Positions 28,712-37,364 of a stretch of DNA of 64,000 nt are shown piece by piece. Within the stretch, counting starts at the first letter, position 1. Every line of letters begins with the position of its first letter. Position numbers and translations under genes: made by a program. Origin of the DNA: an uncultured Comamonadaceae bacterium (GTDB lineage: Bacteria; Pseudomonadota; Gammaproteobacteria; Burkholderiales; Burkholderiaceae); assembly GCA_946482595.1 (NCBI GenBank), contig CAMLSD010000001.1:62001-126000 (forward strand), read 5' to 3'. A model generated the notes under the pieces. That model was not told the DNA's origin and made no database searches. It saw nothing but the letters and a program-made list of their open reading frames with translations.

Positions 28712-30004
28712 ATGGGTGTGACCGGCAGCCTGCTCGTGATCGCACTGCTCATCTGCGCCAGTGCCTTTTTTTCCATCGCAGAGATTTCCCTGGCCGCCTC
28801 GCGGCGGCTGCGCCTTCGGCAACTCGCCGACGATGGCGACGCCCGGGCCCAGCGCGTGATCGAGATCCAGGAGCAGCCGGGCCACTACTTCACCGTCGTG
28901 CAGATTGCGCTCAATGCCATTGCCATCCTGGGCGGTATCGTGGGCGAGGGGACACTCACGCCCTACTTTGCGGACGTGTTGCGCTTTGCGCTGCCACCCG
29001 AGACGGCCAACACCGCCGGCTTTGTGCTGTCGTTCATGGTGGTGACGGGGCTGTTCATCCTGTTTGCCGACCTGTTCCCCAAGCGCATGGGCATGACCGA
29101 ACCCGAGCGCCTGGCCCTGCGGGTGGTCGGGCCGATGCAGTGGTGCATCGTGCTGCTCAAGCCGGTGGTGTGGGTCTTCAACAGCCTGGCCAACGGCCTG
29201 TTCACGCTGTTCGGGCTGCCGGCCAAGCGCGACGACCGCATCACCCACACCGACATCCTGGCGCTCACGGCCCAGGCGGGCCTGCTGGCCGTCAATGAGC
29301 AGGAGGTGATCGAGAACGTGTTCGAACTCGACACCCGCACCGTCGAGAGCGCGATGACCACGCGGGAGCGCATTGTGTACTTCCTGCTCGATGACGACGA
29401 CGCGCTGATCCGCACGCGCATCGCCACCGATCCGCACTCCACCTACCTGGTGTGCGACGGCCACATCGACCAGGTGGTGGGGTATGTCGATGCCACCGAT
29501 CTGTTCCTGCGCGTGCTGCGCAACGAGCGGATCTCGCTGAAGGACACGGACCTGATGCACAAGGTGCTGATCGTGCCCGACCGCATCACGCTGTCTGAGG
29601 TGCTGACGCAGTTCCGCCAGGCCCATGAGGACTTTGCGGTGATCGTCAACGAATACAGCCTGGTCGTGGGTGTGATCACGCTGAACGACGTGATGAGCAC
29701 GGTGATGGGCAGCCTGGTGGGCCCCCACGACGAGGAACAGATCGTGCGGCGGGACGACGGCTCCTGGCTGATCGACGGCATCACACCGATCGTGGACGTG
29801 ATGCGGGCGATCGACCACTACGACCTGCCGAACCAGGGGCAGTACGACACCCTGGCCGGCTTCCTGATGGTGATGCTGCGCCGCATCCCCAAGCGCACCG
29901 ATTCGGTCACCTGGGCCGGCTACAAGTTCGAGGTGATGGACGTCGATAGCTTCCGCATCGACCAGGTCATGGTGACACGCGTGGGTGCGTCGGGGGCGAC
30001 GTAG
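28712..30004 (+). CDS. CNNM/CorC (HlyC) family CBS-domain membrane protein
   Basis: The product is 430 aa. An N-terminal DUF21/CNNM membrane domain with four helices (about 1-190, including ISLAASRRLRLRQLA) is followed by two CBS domains (about 205-335) and a CorC_HlyC FAD-like domain at the C-terminus. It resembles YtfL (PaeA), reported as a polyamine exporter, and relatives thought to move Mg or Co. It is probably an inner-membrane transporter or ion sensor. The CGGAG before the ATG supports the start. Confidence 0.9.
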   Translation: MGVTGSLLVIALLICASAFFSIAEISLAASRRLRLRQLADDGDARAQRVIEIQEQPGHYFTVVQIALNAIAILGGIVGEGTLTPYFADVLRFALPPETANTAGFVLSFMVVTGLFILFADLFPKRMGMTEPERLALRVVGPMQWCIVLLKPVVWVFNSLANGLFTLFGLPAKRDDRITHTDILALTAQAGLLAVNEQEVIENVFELDTRTVESAMTTRERIVYFLLDDDDALIRTRIATDPHSTYLVCDGHIDQVVGYVDATDLFLRVLRNERISLKDTDLMHKVLIVPDRITLSEVLTQFRQAHEDFAVIVNEYSLVVGVITLNDVMSTVMGSLVGPHDEEQIVRRDDGSWLIDGITPIVDVMRAIDHYDLPNQGQYDTLAGFLMVMLRRIPKRTDSVTWAGYKFEVMDVDSFRIDQVMVTRVGASGAT

Positions 30005-30011
30005 CCGCAGT

Positions 30012-30431
30012 GGCATGCCCGCGAAGGCGGGTATCCATGTGGTTGCAGAGACTGACGGCTATGGATCCCCGCCTGCGCGGGGATGACCGGTGGAGGGTGG
30101 GCCGCCACCGGCACGTTGTCGCGCAGCGCCAATCCCAACCGTCATGCCCGCAAAGGCGGGCATCCATGGGCATCACGGAGGGGCGCCGCTGGATCCCCGC
30201 CTGCGCGGGGATGACCTGATGGTGGACTGCCGCACAAGGGGGCATCCCGTGGCGTCCGCCTTCCAGCCACCGTCATGCCCGCGAAGGCGGGCATCCACGG
30301 GCATCACGGCGGTCGCCGATGGATTCCCGCCTGCGCGGGAATGACCTGATGGTGGACTGCCGTACACGGGGGCATCGCGAGGCACCCGCTCTCCCGCCAC
30401 CGTCATGCCCGCGAAAGCGGGCATCCATGGG
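30012..30431. repeat. tandem ~130-bp palindromic extragenic repeats (3 copies plus partial)
   Basis: Four related copies begin at about 30012, 30140, 30271 and 30401; the last three start 131 and 130 bases apart, and the last is cut after about 31 bases. Each copy starts ATGCCCGCGAAGGCGGGCAT and, about 45-50 bases on, has a second hairpin, CCCCGCCTGCGCGGGG or CCCGCCTGCGCGGG. This type is a widespread dispersed repeat in proteobacteria. The array occupies the whole gap between two converging genes (30005-30434), and no gene is seen in it. The partial copy abuts the alcohol dehydrogenase stop. Confidence 0.85.
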
Positions 30432-30434
30432 TCG

Positions 30435-31568
30435 CTACATCGACGCTTGCAGCATCGACCGATAGTCCTCGACGCTTGCCTCGCGCGGGTTGGTCTTGTG
30501 GCAATGGTCGGCCAGGGCCCCGCGGATCACGGCGTCGAAGCTGTCTTCGCTCACGCCCATCGCAGCCAGGCCGGTGGGCAGCCCCAGGCGGGCGTTCATG
30601 TCGCGCAGGGCGTCGGTGATATCACCGGCCGAACTCAGCCCCATGGCGTGGGCCATGCGCTCCAGACGGCGGTCGGCCTGGACCGATGGCGCGCCGGCAT
30701 TGAACCGCACCACCGCCGGCAGGAACACGGCATTCAACGTGCCATGGTGCAGCCGCGGGTTGACTCCCCCCAGGCTGTGGCTGAGCGAATGCACGCAGCC
30801 CAGGCCCTTCTGGAAGGCCATCGCGCCCTGCATCGACGCGCTCATCATGTGGCGGCGCGCCTCGCGGTCGCTGCCATTGCGGGTGGCCGCCTCGATGTGG
30901 GCCCAGCCGCGCTCCAGGCCATCGAGTGCAATGCCGTCGGCCGGTGGGTTGAAGGCTGCCGACATGAAGGTTTCCATGCAATGGGCGATGGCGTCCATGC
31001 CGGTGGCCGCGGTGAGCATCGGGGGCAGGCCGAGGGTCAGCTCCGGATCGCAGATCGCCGTCTTCGGCACCAGGTGCCACGAATGGAAGCCCAGCTTGCG
31101 GCCGTCGTCGACGATCACGATCGCGCCGCGGGCGACCTCGCTGCCGGTGCCGGCGGTGGTGGGCACGGCGATCAGCGGCGCCACCCGCTCGGTGATACGC
31201 GGGCTGCCGCCTTCGATCGTCGCGTAGTGTTTGAGCGGCCCCTCGTGGGTGGCGGCAATCGCCACGCCTTTGGCCAGGTCGATCGACGAGCCCCCGCCGA
31301 TGGCCACGAGGCCGTTGCAGCCCTGTGCACGATACAGCTCGGCAGCGGCCCGCACGGCGGCCTCGGTGGGGTTGGACGGTGTCTGGTCGAAGACCGGGGG
31401 CTGGGTGCCCAGTGCGGCCAGCGCACGGTCCAGCACACCGGCTGCGCGCACGCCGGCGTCGGTGACGATCAGCGGGCGGGAGATGCCGCTGCGTTCGCAT
31501 TCCTGGGGCAGCAGCGCGACTGCGCCGAAGTCGAACTGGATCTGGGTGATGTACTGGATCAGGGCCAT
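30435..31568 (-). CDS. iron-type alcohol dehydrogenase (Fe-ADH family)
   Basis: The product is 377 aa. The NAD motif GGGSSIDLAK (about 95-104) and PTTAGTGSEV mark the group III alcohol dehydrogenases. Metal ligands lie in TGMDAIAHCMETF and HSLSHSLGG...HH. The start at 31568 (MALIQYITQIQF) fits the family length; the frame continues upstream to 31760, but that extra N-terminus has no homology. It reduces an aldehyde or oxidises an alcohol, the substrate being unknown. It is convergent with the CBS protein and divergent from the next gene. Confidence 0.92.
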   Translation of the reverse strand: MALIQYITQIQFDFGAVALLPQECERSGISRPLIVTDAGVRAAGVLDRALAALGTQPPVFDQTPSNPTEAAVRAAAELYRAQGCNGLVAIGGGSSIDLAKGVAIAATHEGPLKHYATIEGGSPRITERVAPLIAVPTTAGTGSEVARGAIVIVDDGRKLGFHSWHLVPKTAICDPELTLGLPPMLTAATGMDAIAHCMETFMSAAFNPPADGIALDGLERGWAHIEAATRNGSDREARRHMMSASMQGAMAFQKGLGCVHSLSHSLGGVNPRLHHGTLNAVFLPAVVRFNAGAPSVQADRRLERMAHAMGLSSAGDITDALRDMNARLGLPTGLAAMGVSEDSFDAVIRGALADHCHKTNPREASVEDYRSMLQASM

Positions 31569-31641
31569 GGCAGCACGGGCAGACGGTGGCTGAAAGTCCC
31601 AGTATGCTTGCCCCGTACCTACCTCACCATCGGGAGACACC

Positions 31642-32505
31642 ATGAAACGAGCGGGACACACCGCCCTGGCCATCGCGCTTGCCATGGCCGGGCTGAGCCT
31701 GTCCACGGCAGCGCGCGCCGCCTGCCCGAGCGACCTGCAGGCCGCCACGCTGGTGGCCAACTACATGGCCCGCCAGGCGGCCGAGAACCCTGACCCGCTG
31801 ACGGCCGCGGACGGCGAGTGTGGTCGCGCCAAGGTCGTGCGCTACCTCGGCCAGCAGCTCGGCCCGGTCGCCGGCTACAAGGCCGGGCTCACCAATCCGG
31901 CCGTCCAGAAACGCTTCAACCATGACAGTCCCGTGCGCGGCACGCTGTTCAAGTCGATGCTGCTGGCCGACGGCGCCGAGGTGCCGGCGCGCTTTGGCGC
32001 ACGGCCGCTGTTCGAGGCCGATCTGCTGGTGCGCGTGAAGAGCCCGGCCATCCACCAGGCGCGCACACCGGCCGACGTGCTCAGGCACATCGACGCCATC
32101 GTGCCCTTCATCGAACTGCCCGACCTGGTGGTGCAGGATCCGGGCAAGCTCAACGGGGCGGCCATCACTTACATCAATGTCGGTGCCCGCTGGGGTGTGA
32201 TGGGCCAGCCGATCACGGTCACACCGGCCATGCTGGACCAACTGGCCGCGATGACGGTCAAGGTGATGGACACCAGCGGCAAGGAGCTCGATCGTGGCAA
32301 GGGCTCGGACGTGCTCGGTCACCCGCTGAATGCCGTGGTGTGGCTGGCCCAGGACCTCAAGCGGGAAGGCGTCACGCTGCGCCGCGGTGACCTGCTCAGT
32401 CTCGGGTCGTTCTCGAAGCTCCTGCCCCCGCAGCCGGGCCTGGGCGTGAAGGTGGTCTACGAAGGCCTCGATGGCACGCCGCAGGTGGGCGTGAAGTTCA
32501 AGTGA
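31642..32505 (+). CDS. exported 2-keto-4-pentenoate hydratase-like (FAH superfamily) protein
   Basis: The product is 287 aa. A clear signal peptide ends near STAARA-AC. The mature part has the hydratase/fumarylacetoacetate-hydrolase fold: AGYKAGLTNPAVQ matches the MhpD substrate loop, and E125, D127 (FEADLL) and E158 stand where metal ligands are expected. Two cysteines (28 and 60) could pair in the periplasm. MhpD-type enzymes are normally cytosolic, so export is unusual. GGGAGA precedes the ATG, and its stop overlaps the next gene. Confidence 0.85.
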   Translation: MKRAGHTALAIALAMAGLSLSTAARAACPSDLQAATLVANYMARQAAENPDPLTAADGECGRAKVVRYLGQQLGPVAGYKAGLTNPAVQKRFNHDSPVRGTLFKSMLLADGAEVPARFGARPLFEADLLVRVKSPAIHQARTPADVLRHIDAIVPFIELPDLVVQDPGKLNGAAITYINVGARWGVMGQPITVTPAMLDQLAAMTVKVMDTSGKELDRGKGSDVLGHPLNAVVWLAQDLKREGVTLRRGDLLSLGSFSKLLPPQPGLGVKVVYEGLDGTPQVGVKFK

Positions 32506-33482
32506 GCCCGCCCACCCGTGCATCGCAGGTGCCGGCCGACGCCAGCGTGCTCACGCCGCGCATGCGCGATGTGCTCGATCGCATCCGTCGCGCGAAGATC
32601 ACGCCGTACCACCAGTTGAGTGTGGCCGAGGCGCGGGCGGCCTACCTGGCTGCCGCGGAGATCCTCGACCTGCCGCGTGCTGCGCTGCCGCGCGTCGAAG
32701 ACGTGCAGCTGAGTGCCGGCGACGGCACACCGCTGCGCGCCCGGCTGTATGCGCCCAGCCATGAGCGCCTGCCCGTGGTGCTGTATCTGCATGGGGGTGG
32801 TTTCACGATTGGCAGCATCGAGACGCACGACAGCCTGTGCCGGCAGATCGCCTTGCGCAGCGGCGCGGCCGTGGTGTCGCTCGAATACCGGCTGGCGCCG
32901 GAGCACCGGTTTCCGGTGGCCGTGGAAGACGCCTGGGCCGGGCTCACCGGCCTGCGCACACAGGCTGCGGCCTGGGGGCTCGATGGTTCACGTCTGGCGG
33001 TGGCCGGCGACAGTGCCGGCGGCACGCTCGCCGCAGTGTGTGCGGTGATGGCCCGTCACTTCGAGCTGCCGCTGGCGCTGCAGGTGCTGATCACCCCTGG
33101 CACCACCGCGCACCAGGACACGGACTCCCACGCGCGATTTGCACACGGCTTTGTGCTCGAGAAACCGGCGATCGACTGGTTCTTCGCGCACTACATCGAC
33201 CCGCAGCATCGCACCGACTGGCGCTTTGCGCCGCTGCACGCCGAAGACCTCGACGGCGTGGCACCGGCCTGGGTCGGCGTGGCCGAGGCCGACCCGCTGG
33301 CCGACGAGGCCATCGCCTATGCCGATCGCCTGCGCATGGCACATGTGCCGGTGGCGCTGGAGGTCTACCGCGGCGTCACGCACGACTTCATCAAGATGGG
33401 CCGGGCGCTGCCCGAAGCCTCCCAGGCGCAGGCCTCGCTGGCTGCGGCATTGCAACAAGCCCTTGGAACCACTCCGACATGA
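32502..33482 (+). CDS. alpha/beta-hydrolase, hormone-sensitive lipase (acetyl esterase) type
   Basis: The product is 326 aa from a GTG start overlapping the previous stop. HGGGF (oxyanion hole) and GDSAGG (nucleophile Ser) are the HSL family marks. The acid and His are in EADPLADE and GVTHDFIKM. It cleaves short-chain esters in the cytoplasm. It is translationally coupled to genes on both sides, so it works with the hydratase-like and thioesterase-GNAT proteins, or at least is made with them. Confidence 0.93.
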   Translation: MSPPTRASQVPADASVLTPRMRDVLDRIRRAKITPYHQLSVAEARAAYLAAAEILDLPRAALPRVEDVQLSAGDGTPLRARLYAPSHERLPVVLYLHGGGFTIGSIETHDSLCRQIALRSGAAVVSLEYRLAPEHRFPVAVEDAWAGLTGLRTQAAAWGLDGSRLAVAGDSAGGTLAAVCAVMARHFELPLALQVLITPGTTAHQDTDSHARFAHGFVLEKPAIDWFFAHYIDPQHRTDWRFAPLHAEDLDGVAPAWVGVAEADPLADEAIAYADRLRMAHVPVALEVYRGVTHDFIKMGRALPEASQAQASLAAALQQALGTTPT

Positions 33483-34336
33483 AACGCAGCGACTTCCGAT
33501 TCCTGTTCCGCCTGCGCGTGCGCTGGGCCGAGATCGACGCCCAGAAGATCGTCTTCAACGGCCACTACCTGATGTACTTCGACACGGCCATTGCCGACTA
33601 CTGGCGTGCCCTGGCCCTGCCGTACCCGGAGGCCGTGGAGCAGTTCGGTGGCGACCTCTACGTCAAGAAGGCATCGATCGAGTACCACGCCTCGGCCCGC
33701 TATGACGACGTGCTCGAGGTCGGCATCCGGTGCCAGCGTGTGGGCAATTCGTCGATCCAGTTCGAGCTTGGCATCTTCCGCCAGGACGAGCACCTGATCA
33801 CCGGCGAGCTGATCTACGTGTTCGCCAACCCCGAGACCCAGAAGTCGATGGCGGTGCCGCAGGAACTGCGCGACGTCCTGACGGCCTACGAGGCCGGCGA
33901 GTCGATGGTGTCGGTGCGGGTGGGCTCGTGGGATGAGATCGGTGCCGAGGCGCATGCGATCCGGCAGGAGGTGTTCATCGTCGAGCAGAACATTCCCGCC
34001 GAGATGGAATGGGACGAGGCCGACAAGACCAGTGTGCACGCCGTGGCCTACAACCGTTTCGGCATGCCGCTGGCCACCGGCCGGCTGCTGGAGCACGTGC
34101 CCGGCGTGGCCAAGATCGGGCGCATGGCCGCGCGCCGCACGATGCGTGGCGGCGGCGTCGGCCGCGCCGTGCTGGAGGCCCTGATGCGCGCCGCCCGCGA
34201 GCGCGGCTACCACGAGGCGGTGCTGCACGCCCAGACATCGGCTGCTGCGTTTTATGCCCGCTCCGGCTTTGTGCCGCGCGGGCCGCAGTTCGAGGAAGTC
34301 GGCATTCCCCATGTCGAGATGGTGAAGACCCTCTGA
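33479..34336 (+). CDS. YbgC-type thioesterase fused to GNAT acetyltransferase
   Basis: The product is 285 aa. Residues 1-135 form a hotdog thioesterase with RWAEIDAQKIVFNGHYLMYF; D20 matches the YbgC catalytic Asp. From about residue 145 a GNAT domain follows, with the acetyl-CoA loop RGGGVGRAVLEALM and FYARSGFVPRGPQFEE, as in ElaA. The ATG overlaps the esterase stop. One frame encodes both, with no frameshift visible. Both domains use CoA thioesters, so a joint role in acyl transfer is plausible but unproven. Confidence 0.88.
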   Translation: MKRSDFRFLFRLRVRWAEIDAQKIVFNGHYLMYFDTAIADYWRALALPYPEAVEQFGGDLYVKKASIEYHASARYDDVLEVGIRCQRVGNSSIQFELGIFRQDEHLITGELIYVFANPETQKSMAVPQELRDVLTAYEAGESMVSVRVGSWDEIGAEAHAIRQEVFIVEQNIPAEMEWDEADKTSVHAVAYNRFGMPLATGRLLEHVPGVAKIGRMAARRTMRGGGVGRAVLEALMRAARERGYHEAVLHAQTSAAAFYARSGFVPRGPQFEEVGIPHVEMVKTL

Positions 34337-34684
34337 GGCACTGAAGCCCTGAAGCCCCTGGCTGGCGGCCCGTTCAAGGGCGGCCGCGGGGCACCCCGCC
34401 AGCGGGTGACGATGGCGCCGCGCGACACGCTTGCCGGCGCGATCGGGTCGCGCGCGCCTGCCGCGGCCACGCGGCTCAACGCTTGCCGAGTCAGCTCGCA
34501 CCTGCCTGCGTCGACCCCGGCGCCGGCGGCCATGTGCCGCCTGGCCTTCGTCTCTCATCCCCGTGCATGAACGCCTGCAGCGCTGTCCCGCGCCGTGGCA
34601 GGCGTGTGCGTGCCTGCGTGCGTGCGCGCCTGAAGGTCCGCCGCTTCAACACGCAAGGCTCGACCGCAAACGGTGTGAGGTGAT
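34337..34684. other. intergenic region without a recognisable gene
   Basis: These 348 bases, after the fusion gene and before the apionate operators, are very GC-rich, with CGCGCG-type runs. Small open frames exist on both strands, but none has a ribosome site or known family. I see no terminator with a T-run. Confidence 0.5.
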
Positions 34685-34700
34685 TTCGGGTTTACCCGAA
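34685..34700. promoter_or_regulatory. inverted repeat upstream of apnO operon
   Basis: TTCGGGTTTACCCGAA has perfect 7-base arms around TT and lies about 100 bases before the apnO ATG. It is AT-rich compared with its surroundings and may be an operator or part of the promoter. Confidence 0.4.
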
Positions 34701-34716
34701 TGGAGTGATCATCATG

Positions 34717-34727
34717 TGGTCATACCA
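34717..34727. promoter_or_regulatory. FadR/GntR-type operator candidate
   Basis: TGGTCATACCA fits the TNGTNNNACNA consensus of FadR-subfamily GntR regulators and is a perfect dyad with 4-base arms. It stands 74 bases before the apnO ATG. The GntR gene at the operon's end (41395) is the natural candidate to bind it. Confidence 0.6.
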
Positions 34728-34800
34728 TTACACCACTGGCTCAGACATCGAGCCACGGAAGCGGCCACAGGGGCTGCAACCGGCACAGACGGAGAAATCG

Positions 34801-35631
34801 ATGACCACGAAGATTGCGTTGTTCGGGGCGGGGGGCAAGATGGGCGTGCGCCTGTCGTTGAACCTGAAGGGCTCACCCTATGAAGTGCGCCATGTCGAGC
34901 CGGGAGAAGCCGGCCGCCAGCGCCTGCGTGACGAAGTGGGCGTGGGCTGCCACACGGCCGACGAAGCGCTCGAAGGAGTCGACGTGGTGATCCTGGCCGT
35001 GCCGGACACCCTGATCGGCAAGCTCGCGGCCGAGATCGCGCCCAAGCTCAAGCCCGGCACCATGGTGATGACACTCGACGCCGCCGCGCCGTTCGCGGGC
35101 CACCTGCCCGAGCGCGCGGATCTGGTGTACTTCGTGGCGCACCCCTGCCATCCGTCGATCTTTCATCCAGCCGCGCATGCCGACGGCCGCCCGGACTACT
35201 TCGGTGGGGTCGCCGCACCGCAGTCCATCGTCAGCGCGCTGATGCAGGGCCCGGAGTCGGCGTTCGACCTGGGCGAGGCAATTGCGCGCACCATCTATCA
35301 GCCGATCGAACGCTCCTACCGCGTGACCGTCGAGCAGATGGCCATGCTGGAGCCGGGTCTGTCCGAGACGGTGTGCGCCACGCTGCTGGACGTGATGCGC
35401 GAAGCGATGGATGAAGTGGTGTCGCGCGGCGTGCCGTCGGATGCGGCTCGCGACTTCCTGTTGGGCCACATGACCATCCTGAGTGCGGTGATCTTCAAAC
35501 AGATCCCCGGCCAGTTCTCGGACGCCTGCAACAAGGCCATCACCTACGGCAAGCCCCGCCTGATGCGCGACGACTGGAAAAAGGTCTTCGACCGCGACGA
35601 GATCGCCGAGAGCATCCGGCGCATCACCTGA
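34801..35631 (+). CDS. apnO: D-apionate oxidoisomerase-like dehydrogenase
   Basis: The product is 276 aa with an N-terminal Rossmann motif (LFGAGGKMG, about 7-15) and a 6-phosphogluconate-dehydrogenase-like C-terminal domain. The FVAHPCHPS and RDFLLGHMTIL motifs match the ApnO family, which oxidises and rearranges D-apionate to 3-oxo-isoapionate with NAD. GGAG precedes the ATG at 34801. Directly downstream are a TRAP transporter, a RuBisCO-like protein and a DUF1537 kinase, the known apionate partners, which strengthens the call. A related hydroxyacid cannot be excluded without assay. Confidence 0.85.
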   Translation: MTTKIALFGAGGKMGVRLSLNLKGSPYEVRHVEPGEAGRQRLRDEVGVGCHTADEALEGVDVVILAVPDTLIGKLAAEIAPKLKPGTMVMTLDAAAPFAGHLPERADLVYFVAHPCHPSIFHPAAHADGRPDYFGGVAAPQSIVSALMQGPESAFDLGEAIARTIYQPIERSYRVTVEQMAMLEPGLSETVCATLLDVMREAMDEVVSRGVPSDAARDFLLGHMTILSAVIFKQIPGQFSDACNKAITYGKPRLMRDDWKKVFDRDEIAESIRRIT

Positions 35632-35663
35632 GCGCCGTCCGAACACATTCCCCACCCGGCTGA

Positions 35664-35687
35664 CCCGGTGTGCACGGCCACACCGGG
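35664..35687 (+). other. intercistronic hairpin before dctP
   Basis: CCCGGTGTG and CACACCGGG make a 9-bp perfect stem with a 6-base loop between apnO and the TRAP binding-protein gene. With no T-run, it more likely protects or tunes the mRNA than ends it. Confidence 0.55.
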
Positions 35688-35752
35688 CCGGCCGAGTGCA
35701 CCCTGAACCACCCCCGGCGCAGCACGAGCGCACCCACAAGAGGAGACACACC

Positions 35753-36739
35753 ATGACCGCACGCATCCCCACCCGCCGCATCGGCCTCGCATTGGCCGCG
35801 GCCACACTGGGCCTGGCTGGCGCAGCCCACGCCCAGACCGTGATGAAGATCAGCTACTCGACCTCGATCAACTCGCACTACGGTGTGGGCTCGGTGGCCT
35901 TCTGCGACGAGGTCGAGCGCGGCACCCAGGGCCGCTACAAGTGCCAGCAGTTCCCGAATGCTGCCCTGGGCGGCGAGCGCGAGATGATCGAAGCAGTGCA
36001 ACTGGGCACGCAGGATCTGGTCAACGCATCGACCGGTGCGCTGGGCAACTTCGTGCCCGAGGTGAAGATCGTCGACATCCCGTTCCTGTTTCGGGACTAT
36101 GACCACGCCCGCAAGGTGATGGACGGACCGATCGGGCAGGACCTGCTCGCCAAGATGAGCGCCAAGGGCCTGATCGGCCTGGCCTGGACCGAAAACGGCT
36201 TTCGCCACATGACCAACAGCAAGCGGCCCATCGTCCAGGCAAGCGATGCCAGCGGCCTGAAGATGCGCACCATGGAAAACAAGGTGCACATGGAGGGCTA
36301 CAAGACCTTCGGCATGCTGCCCACTCCGATGGCCTGGCCCGAGGTCTTCACCGCCTTGCAGCAGGGCACGGTGGACGGCCAGGAGAACCCGATCCCGGTG
36401 ATCCTGTCGGCCAAGCTTGCGCAAGTCCAGAAGCATCTGTCGCTCACCAAGCATGTGTACTCGCCAGCCGTGCTGATCGTCTCGCCCACCATCTGGAACA
36501 AGCTGTCCGATGCCGACAAGGCCGTCTTCCGCGAGGCCGCGAAAAAGGGTGCGGCCGCCCAGCGCAAGAAGGTCAACGATGACGAGACAAACGGCATCGC
36601 CGAGCTGAAGAAGGACGGCATGCAGATCGTCGAGAGCGTGAACGGCGAGAGCTTCCGCAAGGCCGTGGCGCCGGCCTACGCAGGCTATGCCCGCGAGTTC
36701 GGTGCCGACCGCATCGCCGCGATCCAGGCGGTGAAGTAA
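35753..36739 (+). CDS. dctP: TRAP transporter solute-binding protein DctP (apionate cluster)
   Basis: The product is 328 aa. A signal peptide (MTARIPTRRIGLALAAATLG, cleaved near AHA-Q) leads to a DctP-family fold with the conserved NGFRHMTNSKRP and LPTPMAWPEVFTALQQGTVDGQENP, where an Arg holds the ligand carboxylate. It captures a sugar acid, by context D-apionate, in the periplasm. AGGAGA precedes the ATG. It is very similar to the second DctP at 61736, with most residues shared. Confidence 0.92.
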   Translation: MTARIPTRRIGLALAAATLGLAGAAHAQTVMKISYSTSINSHYGVGSVAFCDEVERGTQGRYKCQQFPNAALGGEREMIEAVQLGTQDLVNASTGALGNFVPEVKIVDIPFLFRDYDHARKVMDGPIGQDLLAKMSAKGLIGLAWTENGFRHMTNSKRPIVQASDASGLKMRTMENKVHMEGYKTFGMLPTPMAWPEVFTALQQGTVDGQENPIPVILSAKLAQVQKHLSLTKHVYSPAVLIVSPTIWNKLSDADKAVFREAAKKGAAAQRKKVNDDETNGIAELKKDGMQIVESVNGESFRKAVAPAYAGYAREFGADRIAAIQAVK

Positions 36740-36761
36740 GGCGCAGCGCGGGAGCACGGCC

Positions 36762-37253
36762 ATGAAGCGACTCCTCGTGCGCATCGACTGGCTGCTCACC
36801 GGCCTGTGCCTGCATGCCGGCTGCGCGCTGCTGGCCCTGGTGGCCTGCCTGGGGCTGTGGCAAGTGGTGAGCCGCTTCGTGCTGTCACAACCGTCGACCT
36901 GGACGGAAGAGTCCATGCGCCGGCTGCTGATCTGGATGGTGATGCTGGGTGTGGTCGGGGCGTTCCGCCAGGGCGCGCTGGTGTCGGTGGACCTGATGCT
37001 GCGCCTGTCGCGCGGCACGTGGGGCAGGGCGGTGCGCTCGCTCATCACCAGCGTCAACCTGGCCTTCCTGGGCGTGATCCTGTGGTTCGGGATCGACCTG
37101 GCCCGGCGTGTCCACTTCCAGAGCTTTGCCAGCATCGACATCTCCATGGCCTGGGGCTACGGCGCACTGCCGGTCGGCGCGGTGCTGGCCATCGTGGCCG
37201 TGCTGGCGCATCACCTCGACCCTCACGACGACGAGTTGTCAACGGCGCAGTAG
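36762..37253 (+). CDS. dctQ: TRAP transporter small permease DctQ (apionate cluster)
   Basis: The product is 163 aa with four membrane helices. QPSTWTEESMRRLLIWMVMLG is the DctQ signature. It forms the membrane complex with DctM and is needed for sodium-driven uptake. The paralog at 62768 has the same length. The 111-base gap to dctM is longer than in the second cluster (43). Confidence 0.92.
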   Translation: MKRLLVRIDWLLTGLCLHAGCALLALVACLGLWQVVSRFVLSQPSTWTEESMRRLLIWMVMLGVVGAFRQGALVSVDLMLRLSRGTWGRAVRSLITSVNLAFLGVILWFGIDLARRVHFQSFASIDISMAWGYGALPVGAVLAIVAVLAHHLDPHDDELSTAQ

Positions 37254-37364
37254 CCGAAGCAACAAGCGACAGAGCGGGCGACGCACCAGGCGCCGTGTGC
37301 ACCTGCGCGCCGGCGCGTGCCATCGCTGCCTTGCACCCCTTGCCACCTGAACCCTGGCCACACC

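Noticed and set aside
30012..30431. CRISPR-like array of 130-bp units
   Set aside because: The intervals between hairpins are themselves repeated, not unique, and the pattern matches common dispersed extragenic palindromes.
34337..34684. Possible small gene before the apionate operon
   Set aside because: Only short, low-complexity frames with no ribosome site; no family recognised.
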